Below are positions 15,611 through 23,456 of a stretch of DNA of 32,609 nt, one piece after another. A program made the translations under genes and the position numbers. The notes beneath the pieces were generated by a model. It was not told where the DNA came from and ran no database searches. It saw only the letters and a program-made list of their open reading frames with translations. Each line of letters opens with the position of its first letter. Position 1 is the first letter of the stretch. The DNA is from CAZWRN01 sp964446685 (GTDB lineage Bacteria; Patescibacteriota; Microgenomatia; Daviesbacterales; UBA10151). The stretch covers positions 1 through 32,609 of the forward strand of contig CAYUPO010000013.1 of NCBI GenBank assembly GCA_964446685.1, read 5' to 3'.

Positions 15611-16832
15611 ATCGTTTTTGACTCCTGCCTATTTAGAAACTTTTTTATTTTCTCTTCTATTGCTGTTACTTCCCACCCAACTTGGTAAACATTTTTGGCC
15701 GGATTTTAGTCAGGTTTATTCTCTCAGGATTGATTATTTAGCAATTACTGTTTATTTTTGGGATATCCTGGTTTATTTACTTTTAATGGTTGCTGCTTTT
15801 CAAAGAAGGGCTTTTAATAAAAGTGCCGGATTGCTGTTGTTGGGTTTTTTAATTTGTAGTTCCTTATCGCTGTTTAGTCCTAACTGGGGTGTAAGTCTGG
15901 CTCGACTCATTAACTGGATCCCGGCTGGTTTGTTTGGTTGGTATATTGCCAGTCAGAATTCGGAACGGGTCAAACAGAAAATTCTTTCTATCTTACCTTT
16001 AACTATTTTATATACAACTCTTATTGGCTTATGGCAGTTTGTCTTTGGTAGAACCGCTGGTTTGTGGTTTTTAGGTGAAAGGACTTTTGATTTAACAACT
16101 CCCGGTATTGCGACTTTTAACTGGTATGGTCAAATTTTTTTGCGGTCTTATGCAACATTTCCTCATCCAAATGTTTTGGCGGCATTTATGCTTTTAAGCG
16201 GTTTGCTGCTGCTTTTTTTAAGTAATAAAAATAATAAAAAACTGCTGGTTGCCCATTTGGCAGTAATTCTTACTATTTTGATGACTTTTTCCAGGACTGT
16301 AACTGGTCTTTATCTGCCGTTTGTGCTGTTTTTGTTTAGGAAGCAGTCAGTTTATTTGGGGTTTTTAATAATATTTCTGGCTCCCCTGCTTTTTGTCAGA
16401 TTTGAATCAGCTTTTAATTTTGATAAATTGTCACTTATCAGACGGGAAGAGTTAACAGAAAACGCCTTTTTATTAATTCAACAAAATCCAGTGGTGGGAG
16501 TGGGTCTGAATAACTATATCCCTGTGGCGGTGTCTTCATCTTTTTTGACCGGAACTAACCGATTTTTACAGCCGGTTCATAATATTTTTCTATTGATGAT
16601 GGTTGAGACAGGTTTGGTTGGTTTGATAGCTCTACTAATTTTGTTTATTGTCCCTTTAATAATGATTGGGTCTGACAATTTACTAACTAAACAGCAGGTC
16701 TTAACTTTGCTTTTAGTGATCAGTATTTTAGGAATGCTGGATCATTATTTTTTAACCTTACCTCAGGGGCAGCGGCTAATATTTATGATTTGGGGATTGA
16801 TTTGGGTTAAAAAGTTGCCTGTTAGACATTAA
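15591..16832 (+). CDS. O-antigen ligase/polymerase-like membrane protein (Wzy_C family)
   Basis: A 413-residue protein with roughly ten membrane helices, acting on lipid-linked glycans at the outer face of the membrane. The pattern typical of the Wzy_C/O-antigen ligase family is present: ENAFLLIQQNPVVGVGLNNY in the large outer loop, then VHNIFLLMMVETGLVGLIAL. This fold covers O-antigen polymerases, ligases and teichuronic-acid polymerases, and sequence reading alone cannot choose between them. ATG 15591 overlaps khpB by 20 bases (an in-frame TTG is at 15588). Next comes a flippase gene, which fits a capsule or surface-glycan pathway. Confidence 0.82.
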   Translation: MNQTKLKSFLTPAYLETFLFSLLLLLLPTQLGKHFWPDFSQVYSLRIDYLAITVYFWDILVYLLLMVAAFQRRAFNKSAGLLLLGFLICSSLSLFSPNWGVSLARLINWIPAGLFGWYIASQNSERVKQKILSILPLTILYTTLIGLWQFVFGRTAGLWFLGERTFDLTTPGIATFNWYGQIFLRSYATFPHPNVLAAFMLLSGLLLLFLSNKNNKKLLVAHLAVILTILMTFSRTVTGLYLPFVLFLFRKQSVYLGFLIIFLAPLLFVRFESAFNFDKLSLIRREELTENAFLLIQQNPVVGVGLNNYIPVAVSSSFLTGTNRFLQPVHNIFLLMMVETGLVGLIALLILFIVPLIMIGSDNLLTKQQVLTLLLVISILGMLDHYFLTLPQGQRLIFMIWGLIWVKKLPVRH

Positions 16833-16844
16833 ACTGTCTACAAT
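16815..16844 (+). promoter_or_regulatory. Promoter of the flippase gene, leaderless
   Basis: TTGCCT (16815-16820), an 18-base spacer and TACAAT (16839-16844), six bases before GTG 16851. It lies partly inside the end of the preceding gene. Confidence 0.65.
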
Positions 16845-16850
16845 ACTTCA

Positions 16851-18065
16851 GTGGAGTTAATTAAAAAAATAATTCATCAAACAGGATGGCAATTTGGAGC
16901 AAAAATTGTCAGTGCTCTTTCTACTATCTTTCTTCTTTCTCTGATAACACGGTCATTTGGTGAGAGTGGCACAGGTGTTTATACTTTGGCTTTTACTTAT
17001 TTAGCGTTCTTTTATCTAGCGGTTGACATGGGGCTCAATGGCTATTTTTTGGCATTTTATGATGATGACCGTGAGTTGCCAAATAAATTATTTAATTTCA
17101 GATTGGTTTGGAGTGGGATATTATCTTTTGTAGCGTTGGTAATACTCCCCTTTCTCCCCTTTTCCACCACCCCTTTTATATTAACTGTCTGTGTTGGGGT
17201 TTTGACGATTGTGCTTAATGGAGTTTTTAATTCAGCAAATTTTGTTTTTCAGCATCATCTTTCCTATTCCAAGTCTTCTATCGGAACTATTGTTGGATCT
17301 TTGGCCTCTCTGATGGTGGCATTGGTGTTGTCAGTGAATTCATTACCAATATACTATTTTGCTTTTGCTCCGCTGATTGGTTGGGTGGCAAATGCTGGTG
17401 TGTGTTTGATGTTTACCAGGAAATATTATCTGTTTCATTTGCAAAAGGTTGATCTGCTTTTTCCTTTGGAGACTCTGCGTAAAGCCTGGCCAGTGGCGGC
17501 TACACTAATAATTAATACTCTGTATTTTCGAATTGATTCATTTATTCTCTCCGGAACTCATTCATTTGCGGATGTTGGAAATTACAATGTGGCATATCAG
17601 ATTTTTCAGGACGTGTTAGTAATTCCGGCTTTTATAATGAATGGCTACTATCCCCTGATGTTAAAGTCTTTCCGCGAAAATTATTCATTGTTTAAAAAAC
17701 AAATCCGGGCCGCTATCGGAATTATGGTTTTGTTCGGAGTAGTAGCTTTTCTAGGAACATATCTGCTCTCCCCTTTTGGCGTTTCTTTATTAACTGGTGG
17801 CGGATTTGATGGTGCAGTGGCTTCTTTACAAATTTTATCTTTTTCTTTTCCGGCTTTTTTTGTGTCAGCTCTTTTGGTTTGGGTAATGATGGCCCGAAAA
17901 TTGTACAAACCAATGTTGGTGGTCTATCTGATTGGTTTTTTGGTTAATGTGATTTTGAACTGGTACTTTATTCCACTTTATTCCTACACTGCTGCTTCCT
18001 GGGTAACGGTAGGAGGCGAGTACTTGATTTTATCTCTGCAACTTTTTATGCTCTACAGACATTAA
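16851..18065 (+). CDS. Oligosaccharide flippase (Wzx-like, MOP superfamily)
   Basis: A 404-residue polytopic membrane protein with about twelve hydrophobic segments. The N-terminus WQFGAKIVSALSTIFLLSLI and RSFGESGTGVYTLAFTYLAF match the polysaccharide biosynthesis (Wzx/RfbX-type) flippases, which move undecaprenyl-linked oligosaccharides across the membrane. A later RIDSFILSGTHSFADVGNYN is also typical. The start is GTG, supported by the TACAAT box six bases upstream. The neighbours (ligase/polymerase, Wzz-like regulator, SDR-DUF4012) fit a Wzy-dependent surface polysaccharide. The MurJ role in peptidoglycan synthesis is less likely but not excluded. Confidence 0.85.
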   Translation: MELIKKIIHQTGWQFGAKIVSALSTIFLLSLITRSFGESGTGVYTLAFTYLAFFYLAVDMGLNGYFLAFYDDDRELPNKLFNFRLVWSGILSFVALVILPFLPFSTTPFILTVCVGVLTIVLNGVFNSANFVFQHHLSYSKSSIGTIVGSLASLMVALVLSVNSLPIYYFAFAPLIGWVANAGVCLMFTRKYYLFHLQKVDLLFPLETLRKAWPVAATLIINTLYFRIDSFILSGTHSFADVGNYNVAYQIFQDVLVIPAFIMNGYYPLMLKSFRENYSLFKKQIRAAIGIMVLFGVVAFLGTYLLSPFGVSLLTGGGFDGAVASLQILSFSFPAFFVSALLVWVMMARKLYKPMLVVYLIGFLVNVILNWYFIPLYSYTAASWVTVGGEYLILSLQLFMLYRH

Positions 18066-18068
18066 TAT

Positions 18069-18482
18069 ATGCATTTAATTGTTAACACTGACGGCGCATC
18101 CAGAGGAAATCCAGGAAAAGCATCTTATGGGTATGTAATAGTTGAAAAAGGAGGCGCTATTTTGCACCAGGAAGGCAAAACTTTGGGGGTGACTACCAAT
18201 AACGTAGCTGAGTATACCGGAGTATTGGCTGCTATCACTTATATTGAAAAAAGATGGGGGAGTGATGATAATTTGGTAGTTGATGTCCGAGCCGATTCAA
18301 AGCTAGCAATTGAGCAGTTGTCCGGTCGTTTTAAACTGAAAAGCCCTCATTTGGCAGTTATTTTTCATCAGATCAAGGAAAAAGAATCTAAATTAGCTAG
18401 AGTTACCTATACACATGTTCCCAGAGCTGAAAACTTTATTGCCGACCGATTGGCAAATCAGGCCTTAGACGGGGAAATATAA
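18069..18482 (+). CDS. Ribonuclease HI family protein
   Basis: A 137-residue RNase H fold enzyme that cuts RNA in RNA-DNA hybrids. All four acidic residues are in place: D8 (NTDGASRGNPG), E48 (NNVAEYTG), D76 (VRADSKLAIEQL) and D126 (FIADRLANQAL). The short length and the NNVAEYTGVLAAI segment resemble the RnhA-like/RNase HI-related proteins of Gram-positive bacteria and archaea more than E. coli RnhA. It starts three bases after the flippase stop and sits within the polysaccharide genes, so it appears to be a passenger in that operon. Confidence 0.92.
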   Translation: MHLIVNTDGASRGNPGKASYGYVIVEKGGAILHQEGKTLGVTTNNVAEYTGVLAAITYIEKRWGSDDNLVVDVRADSKLAIEQLSGRFKLKSPHLAVIFHQIKEKESKLARVTYTHVPRAENFIADRLANQALDGEI

Positions 18483-18483
18483 T
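18478..18483 (+). promoter_or_regulatory. -10 element of the Wzz-like gene, leaderless
   Basis: TATAAT overlaps the stop codon of the RNase HI gene and ends six bases before ATG 18490. I found no -35 element at standard spacing. Confidence 0.5.
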
Positions 18484-18489
18484 TAAAAT

Positions 18490-18993
18490 ATGAAAGAATC
18501 GGTTCAGTACCTTTATTTTTTTAAACATTATCTGTTTTTAATTGTTTTAGGGATGATTGTTGGTTTGTCAGTGGCTTATGTAGTTTATTTGCAAAAACCG
18601 GTACTTTATACGGCTGAAAGACTGTTTCAGTTTAACTATACATTGGAGAACGCAGCAGTTGTTGAAAAAGAGTCAAATCAGGTGGTTTCTCTCCTTCGGT
18701 CTCCACAGCTGAAAGAACAATTGGGTCTACAGGAGACAGTTGTAACAGTTTATAAGCCAGGACCTTTTTCTATTAATCTTCAGATTAAAAATACAAATCC
18801 AGAGTTAGCTATCGCAAATTTAGATAAGTTAGCTTATTATTTGTCTTCTTCTTATCAGGTTCAGGAGATAGGTACTGAGACTTTTAACAAAGAAAACCCT
18901 CAAATTGAAAAATTATTTATTTTAGGTCTTTTGGCAGGGCTTGGCGGAGGTATTTTACTGTCACTTGTTATTTCATACTTTAAATCTTACTAA
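18490..18993 (+). CDS. Wzz/chain-length-determinant-like membrane protein
   Basis: A 167-residue protein with two membrane helices, near residues 13-33 (HYLFLIVLGMIVGLSVAYVV) and 142-163 (LFILGLLAGLGGGILLSLVI), and an outer domain between. This topology and the N-terminal pattern match the Wzz family, which sets the length of surface polysaccharides. It is shorter than typical Wzz (about 300 residues), with a reduced outer domain and no tyrosine-kinase domain. Location among flippase and Wzy-type genes supports the role. Confidence 0.7.
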   Translation: MKESVQYLYFFKHYLFLIVLGMIVGLSVAYVVYLQKPVLYTAERLFQFNYTLENAAVVEKESNQVVSLLRSPQLKEQLGLQETVVTVYKPGPFSINLQIKNTNPELAIANLDKLAYYLSSSYQVQEIGTETFNKENPQIEKLFILGLLAGLGGGILLSLVISYFKSY

Positions 18994-19032
18994 TTTCTAC
19001 CTCGTGCGCTGGTAATTCTTCACGTTTGGGAC

Positions 19033-19038
19033 TACAAT
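19033..19038 (+). promoter_or_regulatory. -10 element of the SDR-DUF4012 gene, leaderless
   Basis: TACAAT ends six bases before GTG 19045. Upstream of it only a weak -35-like TGGTAA (19010-19015) is seen. Confidence 0.55.
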
Positions 19039-19044
19039 TTATAT

Positions 19045-22026
19045 GTGGAAGATCCTGCCTATCCTAGCATTAGTAATAAGCGCATTATGGTTTCGCGAAA
19101 CGCTCCAGTAGCCTTCCTCGTGGGAGTTGCAGGCTTCATTGGCTCTCATTTGGCCGAGAAGTTGCTGGAAAAAGGAATTCAGGTAATAGGGGTCGATGAT
19201 TTGTCTGCGGGAACAAAATTAAATCTTATTAACTGCGTGAAAAACCGCAATTTTCATTTCCTGAACGAAAATATTGCAGATCCTGCAACAGTGAAAAAAC
19301 TTTTACGTCTGGATTTGCCTCGGGCTGATTATGCTTTTTATTGTGCAGAGAATGGTAAAACAAATTCTGTCTCGACTGGAGCTGTCCTGAATTTTCTACA
19401 TTTGCTTAAAGAAATTAAACAGCAAATTAATCAGGGACAGTCTGATGATTCAACTGAAGAAAAACCAAGAATTTTATTTTGTTCTTCAATTGATCTGTAT
19501 GACTCAAAATTAGCCAGGGATAAGAAAGAGTTAAAAGAAGCTGAGATTAAGTTTGCTAAATTTGTGAAGTATTATAAAATGAATGCCCGGGTGGTAAGAC
19601 TGGCTGCTGTATATGGCCCGCGAATGCATTTTCGGGAAAATGATCCAACTGTTCGTTTAATTCAGGTGGCTTTAAAAGGGGAACTTCAGAATGAGCAGAT
19701 GGATAATGAGTTTAGTACTAGAGCTCTTTATATTGATGACGCGGTTTCGTTGATCATTAAATCAATTTTCTCCGGAAATACCTCACATAAAATCTTTGAT
19801 GGTAGTTTAATTCAGCCAATTAAAGTTTCTGAGATTAAACAAATTCTACTTGATCCTTTATGGCACGAGGAACGACACTTTAGGCCAACTGAGCTTCCTC
19901 CCTGGCCGACTCCTAATTTGGAAAAAACAATGTCTGAACTGTCATGGAAGGTTAAGACTCCCCTGTTGGAATCTTTACGAGAAACAATTGCTTATTTTAA
20001 AAATCATACTGAGGAAGTTCCGGATATTTCAAAAGCTAAGTATCAGGAAATTGAGAAGAAATGGTCATTTTCAAATCCGGAGATATTTAGTGAAAGTGGT
20101 CAGGGAATAGTGGGAAGTGAGCAGAAAAAAACTGAGAATAAACAGGCCAAGGAACAAACTAGTCGGAACTATGATGGAAAGTTTAAGAGAGTAACCGGAG
20201 CGCTAATTCTAACTGCAATATTGGCGATGGGATTGCTTTATCCAATTGGTTCTTTGGCAATTGGCGGAGTAATGATGAGGAATAATCTGAAAAATACTCA
20301 AGTTGCTTTAGAGCAAGGGGATTTTTCTAAAGCTAAGAGTGAGATAGGTCAGGCTGAAAAAACTTTGCATGATACAGGGGATTTGTTGCAAGGGATGGCA
20401 ATTTTGAAAAGAATTGGAGTGGGCACAGAACAGATAACTTCTTTTGAACAGGTTACAGCAGTACTTGAAGAGGGGATTGAAGGAATTAATCATGCTGTGG
20501 TTGGAAGTGAAGCATTGTTTAAGACAACTAAAATTATCTCCGGTGAAGACAGATCAGATCCGGGTCTATTATATGAAACCGCTCGTACTGAACTTTCAGC
20601 AGCCAGTGAGAAGATCTCTAAAGTTAACGCCAGACTGAGTGATAAAGAGTTTATCGCCAAGTTTCCATCATTTTTGCAGGGAAGAATAGAAGAACTTCAG
20701 GGTAAAATCGGACCTTATCAGAGTATTGTTGACCAGGCCAGGGTTGCTTCTGTATTGCTACCTGAGATTACGGCTCTGCAGGGTAAAAAAAGCTATTTAG
20801 TATTGTTACAAAATAATCTGGAGCTGCGTCCCGGTGGTGGATTTATCGGCTCATATGGTAAGTTCGATTTTGAAAGTGGTCGACTGACCGGAATAAAAGT
20901 GGATGATATTTATGCACTGGATGGTCAGCTCAAAGATGTCATAGAACCACCCCAGGAGATTAAAACACATTTGAATGTTGATAGATGGTATTTAAGAGAT
21001 TCAAATTATGATCCGGATTTTCCCACATCTGCCAGGCAGGCAACTTTTTTCTATAAAAAAGAAGGGGGAGATTTAATTAACGGCGTGGTGGCTTTAGATC
21101 TTTCGGCATCGGCTAAGTTGCTAAGTGCTGTTGGCGGATTGGATTTACCGGAGTATGGAGAACATGTTGATGGTGATAATTTGTTTGAAAAAGCTATTTC
21201 ACATGCCGAGGTTGGTTTTTTTCCTGGATCTCAGGCTAAGAAAAATTATTTAGTTTCACTTCAGACACAACTTTTTAATAAGGTTTTTTATCTGTCCCAA
21301 CAAAACTGGCCGGCAATTATTCAGGCGCTTGGATCATCTCTGGAGCAAAAACATCTGCTACTTTATATGGAAGACCCAAAGATATTTTCTTATCTGGCAT
21401 CTCAGAATTGGGCTGGTATTATGCCACGAGGTGGGGCAAAAGTGGAAGGGGAGACAGGAGACTTTTTAGCAGTTAGTGAAGCCAATCTGGGAGCAAATAA
21501 ATCAAACTATTATCTGAAGCGGGCCTTTAATCTGGAAACGAATATTGATAAGGATGGGGGAGTGAGACACAAATTAAGAATTGCCTACAACAACACTTCT
21601 CCATCAGAGGTCTTCCCTGCAGGTCCCTATAAGAATTTTTTTAGAATCTATCTTCCTCTGGGAGCGAAATTAGAAAAAGCCACAATAGGGGAGAGTGACA
21701 TTACCAGCCAGATGACTCCTTTTTCTGATTATGGCCGAACCGGATATTCAACTTTTCTGGAGATTGGACCACAGGAAACCAAAAATGTTTTGCTGGAATA
21801 TTCACTGGCTGGGCTTAACTTTAAAAATGATAGAGTCAAATACCGACTGGATATTTTAAAACAGCCAGGTACTTCAGCCGATGCTTTTAACTGGACTTTG
21901 AATTATCCGATTAATTATGAATTGTCAGATGTAGAGTCACAGGCAAAAAAAGAAACTCAACAAATTCAAATTTCCAGCGACTTGCTACAAGACAGATCTT
22001 TTGAATTGAATATCCTCAAAAAATAA
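19045..22026 (+). CDS. Fusion protein: NAD-dependent epimerase/dehydratase-like domain + DUF4012
   Basis: A 993-residue fusion. Residues about 20-335 form an extended short-chain dehydrogenase fold with the NAD-binding glycine motif G27-V-A-G30-F-I-G33, SSIDLYDSKL, and RLAAVYGPRM near 190. The usual YxxxK catalytic pair is not where expected: before KFVKYYKMNARVVRLA the Tyr position appears as Glu, so catalysis is doubtful. A membrane helix spans about 390-412 (VTGALILTAILAMGLLYPIG). The rest is DUF4012, with coiled-coil segments at about 415-560 and the hallmark NNLELRPGGGFIGSYGKFDF near 590. DUF4012 proteins occur in surface-glycan loci of Gram-positive bacteria and CPR; their biochemical role is unknown to me. 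The start GTG is fixed by the -10 box. Confidence 0.85.
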   Translation: MEDPAYPSISNKRIMVSRNAPVAFLVGVAGFIGSHLAEKLLEKGIQVIGVDDLSAGTKLNLINCVKNRNFHFLNENIADPATVKKLLRLDLPRADYAFYCAENGKTNSVSTGAVLNFLHLLKEIKQQINQGQSDDSTEEKPRILFCSSIDLYDSKLARDKKELKEAEIKFAKFVKYYKMNARVVRLAAVYGPRMHFRENDPTVRLIQVALKGELQNEQMDNEFSTRALYIDDAVSLIIKSIFSGNTSHKIFDGSLIQPIKVSEIKQILLDPLWHEERHFRPTELPPWPTPNLEKTMSELSWKVKTPLLESLRETIAYFKNHTEEVPDISKAKYQEIEKKWSFSNPEIFSESGQGIVGSEQKKTENKQAKEQTSRNYDGKFKRVTGALILTAILAMGLLYPIGSLAIGGVMMRNNLKNTQVALEQGDFSKAKSEIGQAEKTLHDTGDLLQGMAILKRIGVGTEQITSFEQVTAVLEEGIEGINHAVVGSEALFKTTKIISGEDRSDPGLLYETARTELSAASEKISKVNARLSDKEFIAKFPSFLQGRIEELQGKIGPYQSIVDQARVASVLLPEITALQGKKSYLVLLQNNLELRPGGGFIGSYGKFDFESGRLTGIKVDDIYALDGQLKDVIEPPQEIKTHLNVDRWYLRDSNYDPDFPTSARQATFFYKKEGGDLINGVVALDLSASAKLLSAVGGLDLPEYGEHVDGDNLFEKAISHAEVGFFPGSQAKKNYLVSLQTQLFNKVFYLSQQNWPAIIQALGSSLEQKHLLLYMEDPKIFSYLASQNWAGIMPRGGAKVEGETGDFLAVSEANLGANKSNYYLKRAFNLETNIDKDGGVRHKLRIAYNNTSPSEVFPAGPYKNFFRIYLPLGAKLEKATIGESDITSQMTPFSDYGRTGYSTFLEIGPQETKNVLLEYSLAGLNFKNDRVKYRLDILKQPGTSADAFNWTLNYPINYELSDVESQAKKETQQIQISSDLLQDRSFELNILKK

Positions 22027-22371
22027 TTACTAATAAGTTTCTTAATTTTACTTATCCACCGGACTCTTAGAATTCATAATTTGTAATTTGAAAATTATAT
22101 TTTATTTTTTGAAGCTAATGAGTACTACTCAGCACTAGTTTTTTCGGTTATCCTCCGGACTCTTTTGCACGTCGAGGTTGGAAAAGTGCTGCAACACCAG
22201 CTAGCAAGACGTAATACGCAATACGCAAGATGGAATGGAGAATGTATAAACCTGTTTAGTTCTTGTTTGATGTGTGTTTCGTTTTACGTATCACGTATCA
22301 CGTATCTCGTATTGCGTATTGCGTGTTGCTAGTTAAGTACCAGTCATTGCTGCCCTTCTCCTACATTGTGC
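22027..22371. other. Repeat-bearing intergenic region before bL25
   Basis: No gene is seen in about 345 bases. It holds two copies of a TATCC(A/T)CCGGACTCTT motif (near 22054 and 22149). A long hairpin has arms CTAGCAAGACGTAATACGCA at 22201 and CGTATTGCGTATTGCGTGTT at 22307, with CGTATCACGTATCACGTATC tandem units in between. The only regulatory signal recognised is the bL25 promoter at its right edge. Confidence 0.6.
22201..22331. repeat. Long inverted repeat with CGTAT tandem units
   Basis: The arm 22201-22229 (CTAGCAAGACGTAATACGCA and onward) pairs with 22307-22331 (CGTATTGCGTATTGCGTGTT and onward) with few mismatches. The right part carries repeated CGTATCA/CGTATTG units. Confidence 0.75.
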
Positions 22372-22401
22372 TTGCCTTCGCATGGCTAATCGTGGTATAT
22401 T
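22372..22401 (+). promoter_or_regulatory. Promoter of rplY, leaderless
   Basis: TTGCCT (22372-22377), an 18-base spacer and TATATT (22396-22401), seven bases before ATG 22409. This argues against the upstream in-frame ATG at 22382, which lies between the -35 and -10. Confidence 0.65.
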
Positions 22402-22408
22402 ACCCTTC

Positions 22409-23158
22409 ATGGATAAGATTAATCTAAAAGCTGAAGACCGAACAGTGATGGGTAAAAAAGTAAAACTGCTGAGAAAAGCAGGAATTTTACCTGGTCATGT
22501 CTTTGGAAATACTAAAGAAGTTGAACACGTTCAGGTGATTACTAAAGATTTTATTGCGGTACTGCAGCAAGCTGGAGAGACTGGACTGATCAACCTGCGT
22601 ATTGGTGAGGACAAGGTTCGTCCGGTATTAATCCGCGAAACAGACTTTAGTCCACGGACAGGTAACTTAACTCATGTTGGTTTTTATCAGGTAAATCTAA
22701 AAGAAAAAGTTACTGTTCCAGTGCCAATTGTTCTAATTGGTGAAGAAACTGAATCAGTTAAAATGGGAGAAAATATTGTGTTACAAAATCTTTCCGAAGT
22801 ACAGGTTGAAGCATTGCCTGGTGATTTGATTGAGAATATTGAAGTTAATATTGAGGTTTTGAAAAACGTTGATGACGCAATTACTGTTGATCAACTTAAC
22901 TACAACAGAGAACTGATTACTGTTTTAGCAGAACCTGATGAGGTGGTTGTAAAACTTGCTCCGGCCGTAACTGAGGAAATGAAAGCAATGCTTGAAGAGG
23001 CAGATGCTGAAGTTGCAGCAGCAACTGAAGAGGCTGAAGCAGCTGAGGGTGAAGAAAAAGCTGAAGGTGAAGAGGGAGAATCTGAAGAAGGTACAAGTGA
23101 AGAATCAACTGAAAAATCCGAATCTCCGGCTGAAGAAAAATCCGAAGTTACTGAATAA
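22409..23158 (+). CDS. rplY: 50S ribosomal protein bL25 (CTC/TL5 type) with acidic tail
   Basis: A 249-residue 5S rRNA-binding protein of the long CTC form. The N-terminal domain opens MDKINLKAEDRTVMGKKVKL, LRKAGILPGHVFG, in the pattern of the bL25 start; the C-terminal TL5 beta domain follows (KVTVPVPIVLIGEETESVKM, LIENIEVNIEVL). From about residue 200 the chain is a Glu/Ala-rich low-complexity acidic tail ending EEKSEVTE. Start 22409 is chosen from both the family N-terminus and the promoter position; an upstream ATG at 22382 would add nine residues. A small membrane protein gene follows after five bases. Confidence 0.93.
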   Translation: MDKINLKAEDRTVMGKKVKLLRKAGILPGHVFGNTKEVEHVQVITKDFIAVLQQAGETGLINLRIGEDKVRPVLIRETDFSPRTGNLTHVGFYQVNLKEKVTVPVPIVLIGEETESVKMGENIVLQNLSEVQVEALPGDLIENIEVNIEVLKNVDDAITVDQLNYNRELITVLAEPDEVVVKLAPAVTEEMKAMLEEADAEVAAATEEAEAAEGEEKAEGEEGESEEGTSEESTEKSESPAEEKSEVTE

Positions 23159-23163
23159 CTCTT

Positions 23164-23442
23164 ATGTCCTCTGTTTCTAATTTAGAATCCAGAATTTCTG
23201 CTATTGAAAAACGTAATCAGGAAGTTGAGATAAATAAAGCTTGGGAAGGATCATGGACTCGAAAATTACTTGTTATCGCCTTTACTTATATCTCAATTTC
23301 TATGTATCTTTATTTTATTGTCGGTATTGATCCATGGATTAATGCAATCGTTCCAGCGCTAGGATTTCTCTTATCAACTCTAACTCTTCCCTATTTTAAG
23401 AAATGGTGGGGTAAAAGATTTTACAAAAAAAGTAGTAATTAG
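23164..23442 (+). CDS. Small membrane protein of unknown function
   Basis: A 92-residue protein: a short N-terminal coiled coil (SNLESRISAIEKRNQEVEIN), two hydrophobic helices at about 35-53 and 57-76 (KLLVIAFTYISISMYLYFIV and NAIVPALGFLLSTLTLPYF), and a basic C-terminal tail (KKWWGKRFYKKSSN). I have no family name for it. It starts five bases after bL25 and probably shares its transcript; it converges on valS with a 14-base gap. Confidence 0.65.
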   Translation: MSSVSNLESRISAIEKRNQEVEINKAWEGSWTRKLLVIAFTYISISMYLYFIVGIDPWINAIVPALGFLLSTLTLPYFKKWWGKRFYKKSSN

Positions 23443-23456
23443 AATAAACTTCAATT

